A program made the position numbers and the translations under genes. Positions 35,626 through 44,919 of a stretch of 64,000 bases of DNA are shown here, piece after piece. The DNA comes from Rhizobiales bacterium CCH10-E5 (GTDB lineage Bacteria; Pseudomonadota; Alphaproteobacteria; Rhizobiales; Beijerinckiaceae). The first letter of the stretch is position 1. Each line of letters begins with the position of its first letter. The stretch covers positions 76,534-140,533 of the forward strand of contig LSIG01000004.1 in NCBI GenBank assembly GCA_001556125.1, read 5' to 3'. Below the pieces are notes generated by a model, which was not told where the DNA came from, did not search any database, and was given only the letters and a program-made list of their open reading frames with translations.

Positions 35626-36258
35626 TCACTCGCGCGAGGCCAGCGCCAGCCGCAGTGGCAGCGCGCCGAAGACCGCGCCCATCAGCCGCTGCGGCCAGGC
35701 GGCGAGATGGGGCCGTGCGGCGAGCGCCCGCCCGAGCCGGCCGGCCGTCAGGATGACCGCGCCGTTGACGGTCAGTCCCGTCAGATTGAGAATCGTCGCC
35801 AGGACGATGACCTGCAGCGCGATCGACCCGGCCTCGGGCTTCAGGAACTGCGGCAGCAGCGCCAGCATGAACAGCGCCATCTTGGGGTTGAGCAGGTTCG
35901 TCAGCATCCCCTGCAGGAAGATCGCGCGCAGCTTCAGCGCCGGCTGGTCGGCGCGCGGCGCGAAGAGGGTGGCCGGCGACCGCAGCGTCGTCCAGGCCAG
36001 CCAGGCGAGATAGGCCGCGCCGAGGAAGCGCAGGGCGTCATAGGCCGCCGGCACCAGCAGGAAGAGCTGCGACAGGCCGAAAGCGGCCGCGAAGGCCTGG
36101 AGATAGCTCCCGGCGGCGATGCCGGCATAGGTCAGGACGCCCGCGGCGCGGCCCTGGCTGATGCTGCGCGAGGCGATCAGCAGCATGTCGGGGCCGGGCG
36201 TGGCGGTCAGGACGGCGCAGGCGGTCGTGAAGAGCGCGAGGGTGGCGAGATCGGGCAT
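35626..36258 (-). CDS. LysE/RhtB-family amino acid exporter
   Basis: 210 residues, about six hydrophobic segments. RhtB/LysE signature: ACAVLTATPGPDMLLIASRSISQGRAAGVLTYAGIAAGS near the start, then FLGAAYLAWLAW, and FLQGMLTNLLNPKMALFMLALLPQFL. The family exports amino acids or related small molecules by proton antiport; the substrate is not readable. ATG at 36258 with GAGGA upstream. The longer frame to 36330 has no site. Divergent from the cold-shock gene (182 bp). Confidence 0.88.
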   Translation of the reverse strand: MPDLATLALFTTACAVLTATPGPDMLLIASRSISQGRAAGVLTYAGIAAGSYLQAFAAAFGLSQLFLLVPAAYDALRFLGAAYLAWLAWTTLRSPATLFAPRADQPALKLRAIFLQGMLTNLLNPKMALFMLALLPQFLKPEAGSIALQVIVLATILNLTGLTVNGAVILTAGRLGRALAARPHLAAWPQRLMGAVFGALPLRLALASRE

Positions 36259-36439
36259 GGCGGTCCTCGTCGCGGCGTGGTCGACTCGGGAGCCCTCTAT
36301 CGCATGGGGCGGCCGCACATCGGAGCGCATTTTCGCCCATCGCAGATGTGGATGACGCGAAGCCGGCTGTATCGCGACTCCCCGGGGATGGTATCGTGGC
36401 GGGGCGAATCAAGCCATTTCGGGCGGGGGTGGGTAGTCA

Positions 36440-37054
36440 ATGTCCGACGAGTTCGGTGAGAGCGGGCGGCGACCGGTAGGACCGATCCAGTCGCTCAATC
36501 GGGTGATGCGGCTCGACGGGCCGGACAGCCTCGCCGCGGATGTCGGCGTCGAGCTCAGCGGCTATGTGAAGTGGTTCGACGTCTCCAAGGGCTACGGCTT
36601 CGTCGTGCCCGAGGATGGCGGGCCCGACGTCCTCGTCCATGTCACCATCCTGAAGCGCGATGGTTTCAATGCGATCGCCGAAGGCGCTCACATCGTGCTC
36701 GAAGCGGTGGAGAAGCCGCGCGGCCGTCAGGCCATCCGCGTCCCGTCGATCGACACCACCGCCGCGCGCCATCCTGCCGAGATGCCGCTGGCGCGCACCA
36801 ACGTCCAGGTCACGCCGACCAGCGGGCTCGAGCGGATGACGGTGAAGTGGTTCAACCGGCTGCGCGGCTTCGGCTTCGTCTCGGCCGGCGAGAATTCGCC
36901 CGACGTCTTCGTCCATATGGAAACGATGCGTCGCTATGGGCTCGTCGAGCTGATTCCCGGACAGGTCGTGCTGGTGCGCTACGGGCCCGGGCCGAAGGGC
37001 CTGATGGCCGCCGAGATCCGGCTGGAGCAGGGCGGGGCGCCAAGCTCGCACTGA
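36440..37054 (+). CDS. Double cold-shock domain protein
   Basis: 204 residues with two cold-shock domains: about 38-105 (GYVKWFDVSKGYGFVVPEDG, DVLVHVTIL) and about 128-195 (MTVKWFNRLRGFGFVSAGEN, DVFVHMETM). Both keep the RNP1-type (KGYGFV / RGFGFV) and RNP2-type (VLVHV / VFVHM) aromatic strips for single-stranded nucleic acid. Two-domain versions are common in Rhizobiales; they act as RNA chaperones. Alone in its unit; palindromic repeat E follows 19 bases after the stop. Confidence 0.92.
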   Translation: MSDEFGESGRRPVGPIQSLNRVMRLDGPDSLAADVGVELSGYVKWFDVSKGYGFVVPEDGGPDVLVHVTILKRDGFNAIAEGAHIVLEAVEKPRGRQAIRVPSIDTTAARHPAEMPLARTNVQVTPTSGLERMTVKWFNRLRGFGFVSAGENSPDVFVHMETMRRYGLVELIPGQVVLVRYGPGPKGLMAAEIRLEQGGAPSSH

Positions 37055-37073
37055 GCGGACGGCAATTTCGTGC

Positions 37074-37160
37074 GTCATGCTCGGGCTCGACCCGAGCATC
37101 TCCCGCCGCGAACAGCTCCTCTTCCTGCCCGAGATGGTCGGCTCAAGGCCGACCATGACG
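37074..37160. repeat. Intergenic palindromic repeat, family 2 (copy E)
   Basis: gtcatgctcgggctcgac plus its partner ccgagcat, and a second hairpin ggtcggctcaaggccgacc, ending gaccatgac. Lies between the cold-shock gene and the convergent erpA; its right edge meets the erpA stop directly. Confidence 0.85.
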
Positions 37161-37162
37161 TC

Positions 37163-37513
37163 TCAGAGCGCGAACGACGTCCCGCAGCCGCAGGAACTCG
37201 TCGCGTTCGGGTTGGTGATCTTGAAGGATTGCCCGATCAGATCGTCGACGAAGTCGATCGTGCTGCCGGCCAGCAGGTCGAGCGAGGTTTCGTCGATTAG
37301 CACGGTGGCGCCGTCGCGCTCGATGACGATGTCGCCCGGCGCCTTCTCGCGATCGACGTCGAAGACGTACTGGAAACCCGAGCAGCCTCCGCCGGCGACG
37401 CTGACGCGCAGCATCGAGCCCGGCGGCTCCGTCGCCATCACGGCGAGGATGCGGCTGGCGGCCTTCTCGGTCACGGAGACGGGGCTCGCAGCGGCCTCGT
37501 TCGATGGGGTCAT
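37163..37513 (-). CDS. erpA: Iron-sulfur cluster insertion protein, ErpA/IscA family
   Basis: 116 residues. A-type carrier: [32 protein letters not shown] with the first conserved Cys, and the C-terminal [16 protein letters not shown] with the CxC pair. These three Cys bind a [2Fe-2S] or [4Fe-4S] cluster that is passed to target apo-enzymes. ErpA is preferred over IscA because no isc genes are near, but the family members are hard to tell apart. Divergent from dgt (98 bp apart); it ends against repeat E. Confidence 0.9.
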   Translation of the reverse strand: MTPSNEAAASPVSVTEKAASRILAVMATEPPGSMLRVSVAGGGCSGFQYVFDVDREKAPGDIVIERDGATVLIDETSLDLLAGSTIDFVDDLIGQSFKITNPNATSSCGCGTSFAL

Positions 37514-37611
37514 GGCGATCTCCCGGAGCAGAAGCTCCTTGCACCTGGGTTGCCCGTAAAGGTAAGTGCGCGCCAGCCCCCCGACAAGCCGGGGGCGGCG
37601 ACGGACCCGCC

Positions 37612-38871
37612 ATGCCGCATCCAGACGATCCGCACGCCTCGCTGCCCACGCAGCCGGGCGCCGCGCGCGAACCCGGCGACCGCTGGCGGGCTCCCTATGC
37701 CTGCCGGGCGGCGACGAGCCGGGGCCGGCTGATCGAGGAGCCGGCCTCGCCGACGCGCAACCCGTTCCAGCGCGACCGCGACCGCATCATCCACTCCACC
37801 GCCTTTCGCCGGCTGAAGCACAAGACGCAGGTCTTCGTCTCGCATGAGGGCGACCATTTCCGCACGCGGCTGACGCATACGATCGAGGTGGCGCAGATTG
37901 CGCGCGCCCTGGCGCGGGCGCTCGGGCTCGACGAGGACCTCGCCGAGGCGCTGGCGCTGGCCCACGATCTCGGCCACACGCCCTTCGGCCATACCGGAGA
38001 GGATGCGCTGGCCGACTGCATGGCCGATGTCGGCGGCTTCGACCACAACGCCCAGACGCTGCGGATCGTGACGCGGCTGGAGCGGCGCTATGCGGGGTTC
38101 GACGGGCTGAATCTGACCTGGGAGACGCTCGAGGGCCTGGTCAAGCACAACGGCCCGCTGCTGCTGGACGACGGCTCGCCGACCGAGCGCTATGCCGGGA
38201 TCGGCATCCCCGCCGCGATCGTCGAATACCAGGCCAAGCAGGATCTCTGGCTCGACACGTTCGCCTCGGCGGAGGCGCAGGCGGCGGCGCTCGCCGACGA
38301 CATCGCCTACAACGCCCATGACATCGACGATGGCCTGCGGGCCGGGCTCTTCGGCCATGGCGAGCTGCGCGCGGTGCCCTTCCTGGCGGGGCTGCTCGAC
38401 GAGATCGAGGCCCTGCATCCCGGGCTGGAGACGGCGCGGACGACGAACGAGCTGGTGCGGCGGGTGATCACGCGCTTCGTCGAGGGCACGATCGCCGAAT
38501 CGCAAGGCAGACTGGCGGCGCTCGCCCCGGCCGATGCCAATGCGGTGCGCCGGGCGGGCCGGCCGGTGATCGCCTTTCCGGCGGCCATCGAGGCGGCCGA
38601 CCGCGAGATCAAGGCCTTCCTCTACCCCAACATGTACCGCCATGCCCGCATCGCGCCGATCCGCCGCGATGCGGCGCAGGTGGTGCGCGACCTGTTCGGC
38701 CGCTTCCGGGCCGATCCCGGCCTGATGCCGCTGGACTGGGCCGCGGGCTGCGGGAGCCTCGACCCGCACCGTCTGGCGCGGCGGGTAGCGGACTATATCG
38801 CCGGGATGACCGACTGGTACGCGCTCGACGAGCATCGGCGCCTGTTTGACGCGACCCCGACGCTGCGATAG
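37612..38871 (+). CDS. dgt: Deoxyguanosinetriphosphate triphosphohydrolase-like protein
   Basis: 419 residues. HD-domain triphosphohydrolase: [26 protein letters not shown] with the first metal His, [15 protein letters not shown] containing the HD pair, [13 protein letters not shown], and [17 protein letters not shown]. The family hydrolyses dNTPs to deoxynucleoside and triphosphate and lowers the nucleotide pool; this is the dGTPase-like form of alphaproteobacteria. The gene begins the argS block, with argS starting 35 bases after the stop, so they are probably cotranscribed. Start ATG 37612. Confidence 0.93.
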   Translation: MPHPDDPHASLPTQPGAAREPGDRWRAPYACRAATSRGRLIEEPASPTRNPFQRDRDRIIHSTAFRRLKHKTQVFVSHEGDHFRTRLTHTIEVAQIARALARALGLDEDLAEALALAHDLGHTPFGHTGEDALADCMADVGGFDHNAQTLRIVTRLERRYAGFDGLNLTWETLEGLVKHNGPLLLDDGSPTERYAGIGIPAAIVEYQAKQDLWLDTFASAEAQAAALADDIAYNAHDIDDGLRAGLFGHGELRAVPFLAGLLDEIEALHPGLETARTTNELVRRVITRFVEGTIAESQGRLAALAPADANAVRRAGRPVIAFPAAIEAADREIKAFLYPNMYRHARIAPIRRDAAQVVRDLFGRFRADPGLMPLDWAAGCGSLDPHRLARRVADYIAGMTDWYALDEHRRLFDATPTLR

Positions 38872-38906
38872 GGCCGGGCGCCTCTCCACCGCAGATATCG
38901 GCCGCC

Positions 38907-40667
38907 ATGAACCTGTTCGAGACCTATTCCGCCCGTGTCGCCGCCGCGCTCGCCGCGCTCGCCGATCGCGGGGCGCTGCCCGCCGGGCTCGATCTCGGCC
39001 GCGTCGTGGTCGAGCCGACGAAGGACCCCGCGCATGGCGATCTCGCGACCAATGCCGCGATGGTGCTCGCCAAGGAGGCAGGGACCAATCCGCGGTCTCT
39101 GGCCGCCCTGCTGATCGAGGAACTCGCCAAGGACCCCGAGATCACCAAGGCCGAGGTGGCGGGGCCCGGCTTCATCAACCTGACCCTGCAGCCTTCGGTC
39201 TTCACCGCGATCCTGAAGGAGGCGGTGCTGCGGGGCCTCGATTATGGCCGCGGCGCGCCGAAGCCTCAGCCCAAGATCAATGTCGAATATGTCTCGGCCA
39301 ATCCGACGGGGCCGATGCATGTCGGCCATGGCCGCGGCGCCGTCTTCGGCGATGCGCTCGCCAACATCCTGGCCTTCGCCGGCCATGATGTGACGCGCGA
39401 GTACTACATCAACGACGCCGGGGCGCAGGTCGATGTCCTCGCCCGCTCCGCCTTCCTGCGCTACCGCGAGGCGCTGGGCGAGACGATCACGATCCCCGAG
39501 GGGCTTTATCCGGGCGACTATCTGGTCTCTGTCGGTCACGAGTTGGAACATCAGTATGGCCGCTCGTTGTTGGACAAGTCCGAGTCGGAGTGGATGCCTA
39601 TCGTCCGGTCCGTCGCGATCGGCGAGATGATGGCAATGATCAGGGCCGATCTGCTGGCCTTGGGCGTCGCGCACGACCAGTTCTTCTCCGAGCGCTCGCT
39701 GCAGGAAACCGGCGGCGTCGATGCGGTCGCCGAGACCATCGCGGATCTGCGGTCCCGCGATCTAGTCTATGAAGGCCGGCTCCCCCCGCCCAAGGGCCAG
39801 AAGGATGAGGATTGGGAGGATCGCGAGCAGACGCTGTTCCGCGCCACCCAGTTCGGCGACGATGTCGACCGGCCGCTGCTGAAGTCGGATGGCAGCTACA
39901 CCTATTTCGCCAACGACATCGCCTATCACCGCTCGAAGTTCACCCGCGGCTTCGCGCAGATGATCGACGTCTGGGGCGCCGACCATGGCGGCTACGTCAA
40001 GCGCATGCAGGCGGCCGTGAAGGCGGTCACGGCCGGGCAGGGCGCGCTCGACGTCAAGCTCTGCCAGCTCGTCAAGCTGCTGCGCAACGGCGAGCCGGTG
40101 AAGATGTCGAAGCGTTCGGGCGATTTCGTCACGCTGCGCGAGGTCATCGACGAGGTCGGCCGCGATGCGGTGCGCTTCATGATGATCTTCCGCAAGAACG
40201 ACGCGACGCTCGACTTCGATCTCGCCAAGGTGGTCGAGCAGTCGAAGGATAATCCGGTCTTCTATGTCCAATACGCCCATGCGCGCTGCGCCTCGATCTT
40301 CCGGCAGGCGCGCGAGGCTTTTCCGGATCTCGACCTGTCGCCGCAGGCGCTGGCTGGTGCCGATCTCGCCCGCCTCACCGACGAGGCGGAGCTCGGTATC
40401 GTCAAGTTGATCGCGGCCTATCCGCGCATCGTCGAAAGCGCCGCGGCCGCACACGAGCCACATCGGCTGGCGTTCTTCGTGCATGAGCTCGCCAGCGCGT
40501 TCCATTCCCTATGGAACAAGGGCAAACACTCGCCGCAATTACGGTTCGTTAATCAAACTGATCGAGAGTCGACTGTGGCGAGGTTGGCGTTTGTGCATGC
40601 GGTGCGCAGCGTCCTTGCTTCCGGTCTGGCTGTCGCCGGAGTTGCGGCGCCGGAAGAGATGCGTTGA
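38907..40667 (+). CDS. argS: Arginyl-tRNA synthetase
   Basis: 586 residues, class I. N-terminal additional domain (1-100), then the active site with [15 protein letters not shown] (HIGH as HVGH, about 137-140), [12 protein letters not shown], the KMSK loop at [15 protein letters not shown], and a C-terminal anticodon-binding DALR domain ending APEEMR. It charges tRNA-Arg, with editing-free fidelity. Two internal stretches use noticeably lower-G+C codons (around 39530-39640 and 40500-40560, the latter about 47 percent by count). Second gene of the dgt-argS-SPOR-nagZ block. Confidence 0.96.
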   Translation: MNLFETYSARVAAALAALADRGALPAGLDLGRVVVEPTKDPAHGDLATNAAMVLAKEAGTNPRSLAALLIEELAKDPEITKAEVAGPGFINLTLQPSVFTAILKEAVLRGLDYGRGAPKPQPKINVEYVSANPTGPMHVGHGRGAVFGDALANILAFAGHDVTREYYINDAGAQVDVLARSAFLRYREALGETITIPEGLYPGDYLVSVGHELEHQYGRSLLDKSESEWMPIVRSVAIGEMMAMIRADLLALGVAHDQFFSERSLQETGGVDAVAETIADLRSRDLVYEGRLPPPKGQKDEDWEDREQTLFRATQFGDDVDRPLLKSDGSYTYFANDIAYHRSKFTRGFAQMIDVWGADHGGYVKRMQAAVKAVTAGQGALDVKLCQLVKLLRNGEPVKMSKRSGDFVTLREVIDEVGRDAVRFMMIFRKNDATLDFDLAKVVEQSKDNPVFYVQYAHARCASIFRQAREAFPDLDLSPQALAGADLARLTDEAELGIVKLIAAYPRIVESAAAAHEPHRLAFFVHELASAFHSLWNKGKHSPQLRFVNQTDRESTVARLAFVHAVRSVLASGLAVAGVAAPEEMR

Positions 40668-40765
40668 CGGGCTCAGGGCCCTCGGCGCCCACAAGGTCGG
40701 GTTGACTGCGTCGCGCCTGGGCGTTCCCATGCGTGCCTGCGGCCTGCGCTGGGATGGATCATGCC

Positions 40766-42385
40766 ATGAGTGAGCCCGCTAGGAACCGTTTTGCTCTCGA
40801 CCTCGAGGATCTGGAGCGCCAGCTCCGCAGTGCGGGACAGGCCCCGCGCTCGGGCCAGTCGACCGATCCTCTGGCCGAGCTGACGCGCATCGTCGACCAG
40901 GGCGATCCGCTGAAGGACATTTTTGGCCAGCGCGGCGCTGCGCCGGCGCCAACGCGCGCCACGCCGTCCTGGCCAGCTGCCACGCCGGCTCCGGCCCAGC
41001 CCCGCATCGTGCCGGAAGCGCCGCGCGAGGAGCCGCAATTCGACGCCATCCGGCAGTTCCAGGCCGTGGCCGAGCAGGCGCCGCCGCCGGCCGAACTGCG
41101 TGGCGCGCTCGACGAATTCGAAGCCCTGCTGCGCCGCACCGATTCGGCCCGGCCGGCCGCGCCCGTCGCTCCGGCACCCGCGCCGCTGCGGGCTGCACCG
41201 CGCTTCGATTCCGCCGACGAGAGCTTCGAACGGCCCGAGCCGCAGGCCTATCAGCGCCCGGTCACGGCTCCGGCTGCGCGCGACCTCGACGAGGCGAACG
41301 AGGCCTATGGCTATCGCGATCAGCCCGACGCCTACGATCCGCAGCCGGTCCATGCGGCCGCGGTGGCCGACGAGGATATGCCGGACCTCGAGCCGCGCCG
41401 CTCGCGCAGGGGGCTCTATGCCGCCGCTGCGCTGATCGTCGTCGGCGTGGTTGGCGTCGGCGCGGCGATGTCGCTGCGGGGGCCGACCCGCAGCGCCGAC
41501 GGGCAGCCGCCAACCATTGCCGCCGCCACCGGCCCGACCAAGGTCGAGCCGGTCAATCCGGGCGGGGCCGAGATCCCGAACCAGAACAAGCAGATCTATG
41601 AGCGGCCCGGCGATGGCCAGTCCGGCGCGACCAAGGTCGTCAGCCGCGAGGAGCAGCCGGTCGACGTCCAGCAGGCGGCGCGCTCGATGCCGACCCGCGT
41701 CGTGATGCCGGGGCCGGGCTCGGCGACGGCGACGCCGCCCGCCAACGCGTTGTCGCAAGCGCCTGCCACTGCCGCGCCGGTGTGCCGTCCGGACGGATCG
41801 ACACGGCCGGACGGCACACCGGCGCCGCCCGCCAACGGCTCGGCCAACAGCCCCTCCGGCTACACCAATGGCGCCGTCCCCCTGGCGACGGGCTCCGCGC
41901 CTCCGGCGCGTCCGGCCGGGCTATCCCCCTCCGCGACCTCCGCTCCGGCCCCCGTCGCGGCAGCGCCGGCAACGCCCCAGTCGCGCCCCGCGACGACTCC
42001 GGCGGCCGAGGCGCCCAAGGTGCAGGAGCGGGCTGCCGCGCCGGCGACGACTCCCGCCGCGCCGCTGCGCGTCGCCAACGCCGCTCCCGCCGCGACGGCT
42101 CCGGCCGCTCCGGCGACCGCTGCCCTGCGGGCCGGCACGGGTGATTTCGTGGTGCAGCTCGGCGCGCCCGGCAGCGAGGCCGAGGCCCGCGCCACCTTTG
42201 CCGCGCTGCAGCGCAAATATCCCGGTCAGCTCGGCGGCCAGGCGCCGATCGTGCGCAAGACCGAGCTGGCCGGCGGCAAGACCGTCTACCGCCTGCGCGT
42301 CGGCCCCTACAGCCGCGAGGACGCGACCTCGATGTGCACGGCGCTGCAGGCCGCCGGCGGCCAGTGCTTCATCGCGAAGAACTGA
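40766..42385 (+). CDS. SPOR domain protein, single membrane helix
   Basis: 539 residues. N-terminal acidic/Ala-rich cytoplasmic part (1-225), a single membrane helix at about 226-246 (GLYAAAALIVVGVVGVGAAM), then an Ala/Pro-rich linker to a SPOR domain (about 462-535: DFVVQLGAPGSEAEARATF, VYRLRVGPYSREDATSMC). SPOR binds glycan strands lacking stem peptides, as at the septum. Topology is inferred: N-in, SPOR periplasmic. The linker contains a 90-bp direct duplication with a perfect inverted repeat. Start ATG 40766; ATG 40754 is also in frame. Located between argS and nagZ as in related genomes. Confidence 0.88.
   Translation: MSEPARNRFALDLEDLERQLRSAGQAPRSGQSTDPLAELTRIVDQGDPLKDIFGQRGAAPAPTRATPSWPAATPAPAQPRIVPEAPREEPQFDAIRQFQAVAEQAPPPAELRGALDEFEALLRRTDSARPAAPVAPAPAPLRAAPRFDSADESFERPEPQAYQRPVTAPAARDLDEANEAYGYRDQPDAYDPQPVHAAAVADEDMPDLEPRRSRRGLYAAAALIVVGVVGVGAAMSLRGPTRSADGQPPTIAAATGPTKVEPVNPGGAEIPNQNKQIYERPGDGQSGATKVVSREEQPVDVQQAARSMPTRVVMPGPGSATATPPANALSQAPATAAPVCRPDGSTRPDGTPAPPANGSANSPSGYTNGAVPLATGSAPPARPAGLSPSATSAPAPVAAAPATPQSRPATTPAAEAPKVQERAAAPATTPAAPLRVANAAPAATAPAAPATAALRAGTGDFVVQLGAPGSEAEARATFAALQRKYPGQLGGQAPIVRKTELAGGKTVYRLRVGPYSREDATSMCTALQAAGGQCFIAKN
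41733..41837. repeat. 90-bp unit with direct ends and 19-bp perfect inverted repeat inside the SPOR gene
   Basis: The 15-mer cgccgcccgccaacg occurs at 41733-41747 and again at 41823-41837, exactly 90 bp apart (30 codons). Between them two perfect 19-bp inverted arms lie at 41774-41792 and 41807-41825, with a 14-base loop. The reading frame stays open and encodes part of the Ala/Pro linker. Confidence 0.8.
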
Positions 42386-42414
42386 CCCGGCCGCCACCGT
42401 CGACCCCATCCGAG

Positions 42415-42443
42415 ACCGGCGGCGCCCAGCGCCGCCGGTTTTT
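42415..42443 (+). terminator. Intrinsic terminator after the SPOR gene
   Basis: Stem arms accggcggcgc (42415-42425) and gcgccgccggt (42429-42439) with a three-base loop, followed by a T run 42439-42443. It ends the dgt-argS-SPOR transcript before the TRAP gene. Confidence 0.9.
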
Positions 42444-42585
42444 CGTGCCCGTGATGCAGGGCGCGGCGGCGCGGCGCGCGGTGGCCGGGCTTGCCGTTTC
42501 GTGGCAAGAGGCCGGCGACAGAGTCGTGTCCTGCCTACGGGAAGAGGATGCGGCCGAAGACCAGAACAGCCTTCCGGAGGACACC

Positions 42586-43680
42586 ATGGACCGCCGTCGT
42601 TTCGTCAAGACCGCCGCCACAGGCGCAGCCGGCAGCGCGCTGATCGCCGCGCCCGCCATCGCCCAGTCCCAGCCCAAGATCAGCTGGCGCCTGACCTCGA
42701 GCTATCCGAAGAGCCTCGACACGCTGTTCGGCCTGTCGACGCAGGTGTCCAAGCGCGTCGCCGAGGCGACAGACGGTAACTTCCAGATCCAGGTCTTCGC
42801 GCCGGGCGAGATCGTGCCCGGTCTGCAGGCGCTCGACGCCGTGCAGAACGGCACGGTCGAGTGCAGCCACACCCTGTCGAGCTTCTATATCGGCAAGGAT
42901 CCGGCCTTCGCCTTCGAGACCTCGCTGCCTTTCGGCTTCAACACCCGCCAACAGAACGCCTGGCTCTATGCCGGCGGCGGTCTCGAGCTCTGCCGCGCCT
43001 TCATGAAGAAGCAGGGCCTCTACACCATCCCCTCCGGCAACACCGGCGCGCAGATGGGCGGCTGGTTCCGCAAGGAGATCAAGTCGCTGGAGGATCTGAA
43101 GGGCCTCAAGATGCGCATCGCCGGCCTCGGCGGGCAGATCATGTCGAAGCTCGGCGTGGTGCCACAGCAGATCGCCGGCGGCGACATCTATCCGGCGCTC
43201 GAGCGCGGCACGCTCGACGCCGTCGAGTTCTCGGGCCCGCTCGACGACGAGAAGCTCGGCTTCCAGAAGGTCGCGAAGTACTACTACTATCCGGGCTTCT
43301 GGGAGGGGAACGCCAATGTCAGCTTCCTTGTGAACCTGGAGAAGTGGAACGCGCTGCCGGCCGCCTACAAGGCGATCGTCGAAGCCGCCTGCGCCGAGGC
43401 CAACGCGCTCTGCGTCGCCAAATACGACCATGGCAATCCCGATGCGCTGATGCGGCTCGCCGGTACCGGGGCGGAGCTGCGGCCCTTCCCGCAGGAGGTG
43501 ATGGCGGCGGCCTTCAAGGAAGCCTTCGCGATGTATGCCGACCTCGCCTCGAAGAACGCCGAGTTCAAGACGTTCTATGATTCCTTCCTTCCGTACTGGA
43601 AGAAGGAGAACCTCTGGTTCCGCGTCGCCGAACTGCCCTTCGACGCCTTCAACGCGCAGATGTCGCAGCAGTTGCGCTGA
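42586..43680 (+). CDS. TRAP transporter substrate-binding protein, TakP-like, Tat signal
   Basis: 364 residues. N-terminus MDRRRFVKTAATGAAGSAL is a twin-arginine signal (RRxFVK) followed by a hydrophobic stretch, so export should be by Tat. The mature part is a DctP-type TRAP binding protein: ISWRLTSSYPKSLDTLFG, VFAPGEIVPGLQALDAVQNGT, GNTGAQMGGWFRKEIKSLEDL, MRIAGLGGQIMSKLGVVPQQIAGGDIYPALERGTLDAVEFSGPLDDE and YYYPGFWEG. These match alpha-keto acid or carboxylate-binding TakP-type proteins more than sialic acid types. No DctQ/DctM membrane subunits are adjacent. GGAGG five bases before ATG. tatABC lies 4 kb downstream. Confidence 0.9.
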   Translation: MDRRRFVKTAATGAAGSALIAAPAIAQSQPKISWRLTSSYPKSLDTLFGLSTQVSKRVAEATDGNFQIQVFAPGEIVPGLQALDAVQNGTVECSHTLSSFYIGKDPAFAFETSLPFGFNTRQQNAWLYAGGGLELCRAFMKKQGLYTIPSGNTGAQMGGWFRKEIKSLEDLKGLKMRIAGLGGQIMSKLGVVPQQIAGGDIYPALERGTLDAVEFSGPLDDEKLGFQKVAKYYYYPGFWEGNANVSFLVNLEKWNALPAAYKAIVEAACAEANALCVAKYDHGNPDALMRLAGTGAELRPFPQEVMAAAFKEAFAMYADLASKNAEFKTFYDSFLPYWKKENLWFRVAELPFDAFNAQMSQQLR

Positions 43681-43703
43681 GGCGTTTCGTCCAAACCTCA
43701 ACC

Positions 43704-43805
43704 GTCATCCTGGGCGACCGCAGGTCGTCCGGGATCCATCCTGGGGCTCCGATGCCCTCCGATGGATCCCGGGCCGCGCCGCTTCGCGGCGGGCCCAGGA
43801 TGACG
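43704..43805. repeat. Intergenic palindromic repeat, family 1 (copy F)
   Basis: gtcatcctgggcgaccg to ccaggatgac with the nested gggatccatcctgg / gatggatccc pair and a cgccgcttcgcggcg hairpin. Fills the gap between the TRAP gene and nagZ. Confidence 0.87.
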
Positions 43806-43848
43806 GCAGAGGGTTGACCGCGCCTGCGCCTCTTCCTACCCCTCGACC

Positions 43849-44859
43849 ATGACCTCGCGCGCCTTCATCGCCGGCTGCCTCGGCACGAGCCTGACCCCGG
43901 ACGAGCGGAGCTTCTTCCGCGACGCCCGGCCTTGGGGCTTCATCCTGTTCCGGCGCAACACGCAGGATCAGGCCCAGGTCGCCGCGCTGACGGCGGAGCT
44001 GCGTGAGACGGTCGGCTGGCATGCGCCGGTCCTGATCGACCAGGAGGGCGGGCGGGTGCAGCGCATGGCGCCGCCGCACTGGCCGAAATATCCTCCGGCC
44101 CGCGCCTTCCTCGGCATCAACGACCCGCTGCAGCAGCGGGAGATCGTGCGCCTCTCCGCCCGGCTGATGGCGCATGATCTCAAGGCGGTCGGCATCGATG
44201 TCGACTGCGTGCCGGTGCTCGACGTGCCCGTGGCCGGCAGCCACGACGTCATCGGCGACCGCGCCTATGCGCATGAGCCCGACCGCGTCGCCCAGCTCGG
44301 CCGCGCCGCGGCGGAGGGTCTGCTGGCCGGCGGCGTGCTGCCGGTGATCAAGCACATGCCCGGCCATGGCCGGGCGAAGGCCGACAGCCATCACGACCTG
44401 CCCGTCGTCGACGCCTCGCTGGAAGAGCTGCGGGCGCATGATTTCCGGCCCTTCCGCCATCTCGCCGACATGCCGCTGGCGATGACGGCGCATGTCGTCT
44501 TCACCGCGCTCGACCCGAAGAATCCGGCGACGGTCTCGCGCAGAGTCGTGCGCGACATCATGCGCGGCGCGCTCGGCTATGACGGGCTGATCATGACCGA
44601 CGACATCTCGATGAAGGCGCTGTCCGGCGGCTTCGCGCAGAAGGCGCGCGCGGCGATCCGGGCCGGGGTCGATGTGGTGCTGCATTGCCACGGCATCATG
44701 GAGGAGATGGTCGCCATCGCCGGGGCCGTTCCGGAAATGCGGGGCGATCGCACCCGCCGTGCCGCGATGGCGCTCGCGCGCATCCGCCACGATCCCGAGC
44801 CGCTGGATGTCGAGGCCGCCCGCGCCCAGCTCGCGAGCGCGCTTGCCTTGAACGGCTGA
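43849..44859 (+). CDS. nagZ: Beta-N-acetylglucosaminidase NagZ
   Basis: 336 residues, GH3 single-domain form. It cleaves GlcNAc from anhydro-muropeptides in the cytoplasm during cell-wall recycling. Visible: PVLIDQEGGRVQRM, GIDVDCVPVLDV, VIKHMPGHGRAKADSHHDLPVVD, which carries the mobile His loop (KHxPGHG...DSH), and LIMTDDISMKAL with the nucleophile Asp. No signal peptide, as expected. scpA starts 60 bases after the stop; the operon order nagZ-scpA-scpB-tatABC is the usual one. Confidence 0.95.
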   Translation: MTSRAFIAGCLGTSLTPDERSFFRDARPWGFILFRRNTQDQAQVAALTAELRETVGWHAPVLIDQEGGRVQRMAPPHWPKYPPARAFLGINDPLQQREIVRLSARLMAHDLKAVGIDVDCVPVLDVPVAGSHDVIGDRAYAHEPDRVAQLGRAAAEGLLAGGVLPVIKHMPGHGRAKADSHHDLPVVDASLEELRAHDFRPFRHLADMPLAMTAHVVFTALDPKNPATVSRRVVRDIMRGALGYDGLIMTDDISMKALSGGFAQKARAAIRAGVDVVLHCHGIMEEMVAIAGAVPEMRGDRTRRAAMALARIRHDPEPLDVEAARAQLASALALNG

Positions 44860-44919
44860 AGCGTCGAACCTGTGGCGCCTCCGCGTGCGTCGCAGGGGCG
44901 GGAGGGGGAACGGCCGGCC

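Noticed and set aside
41774..41825. Perfect inverted repeat in the SPOR gene as a transcription terminator
   Set aside because: It lies within an open coding frame, has no T run, and the reading frame continues to a complete SPOR domain.
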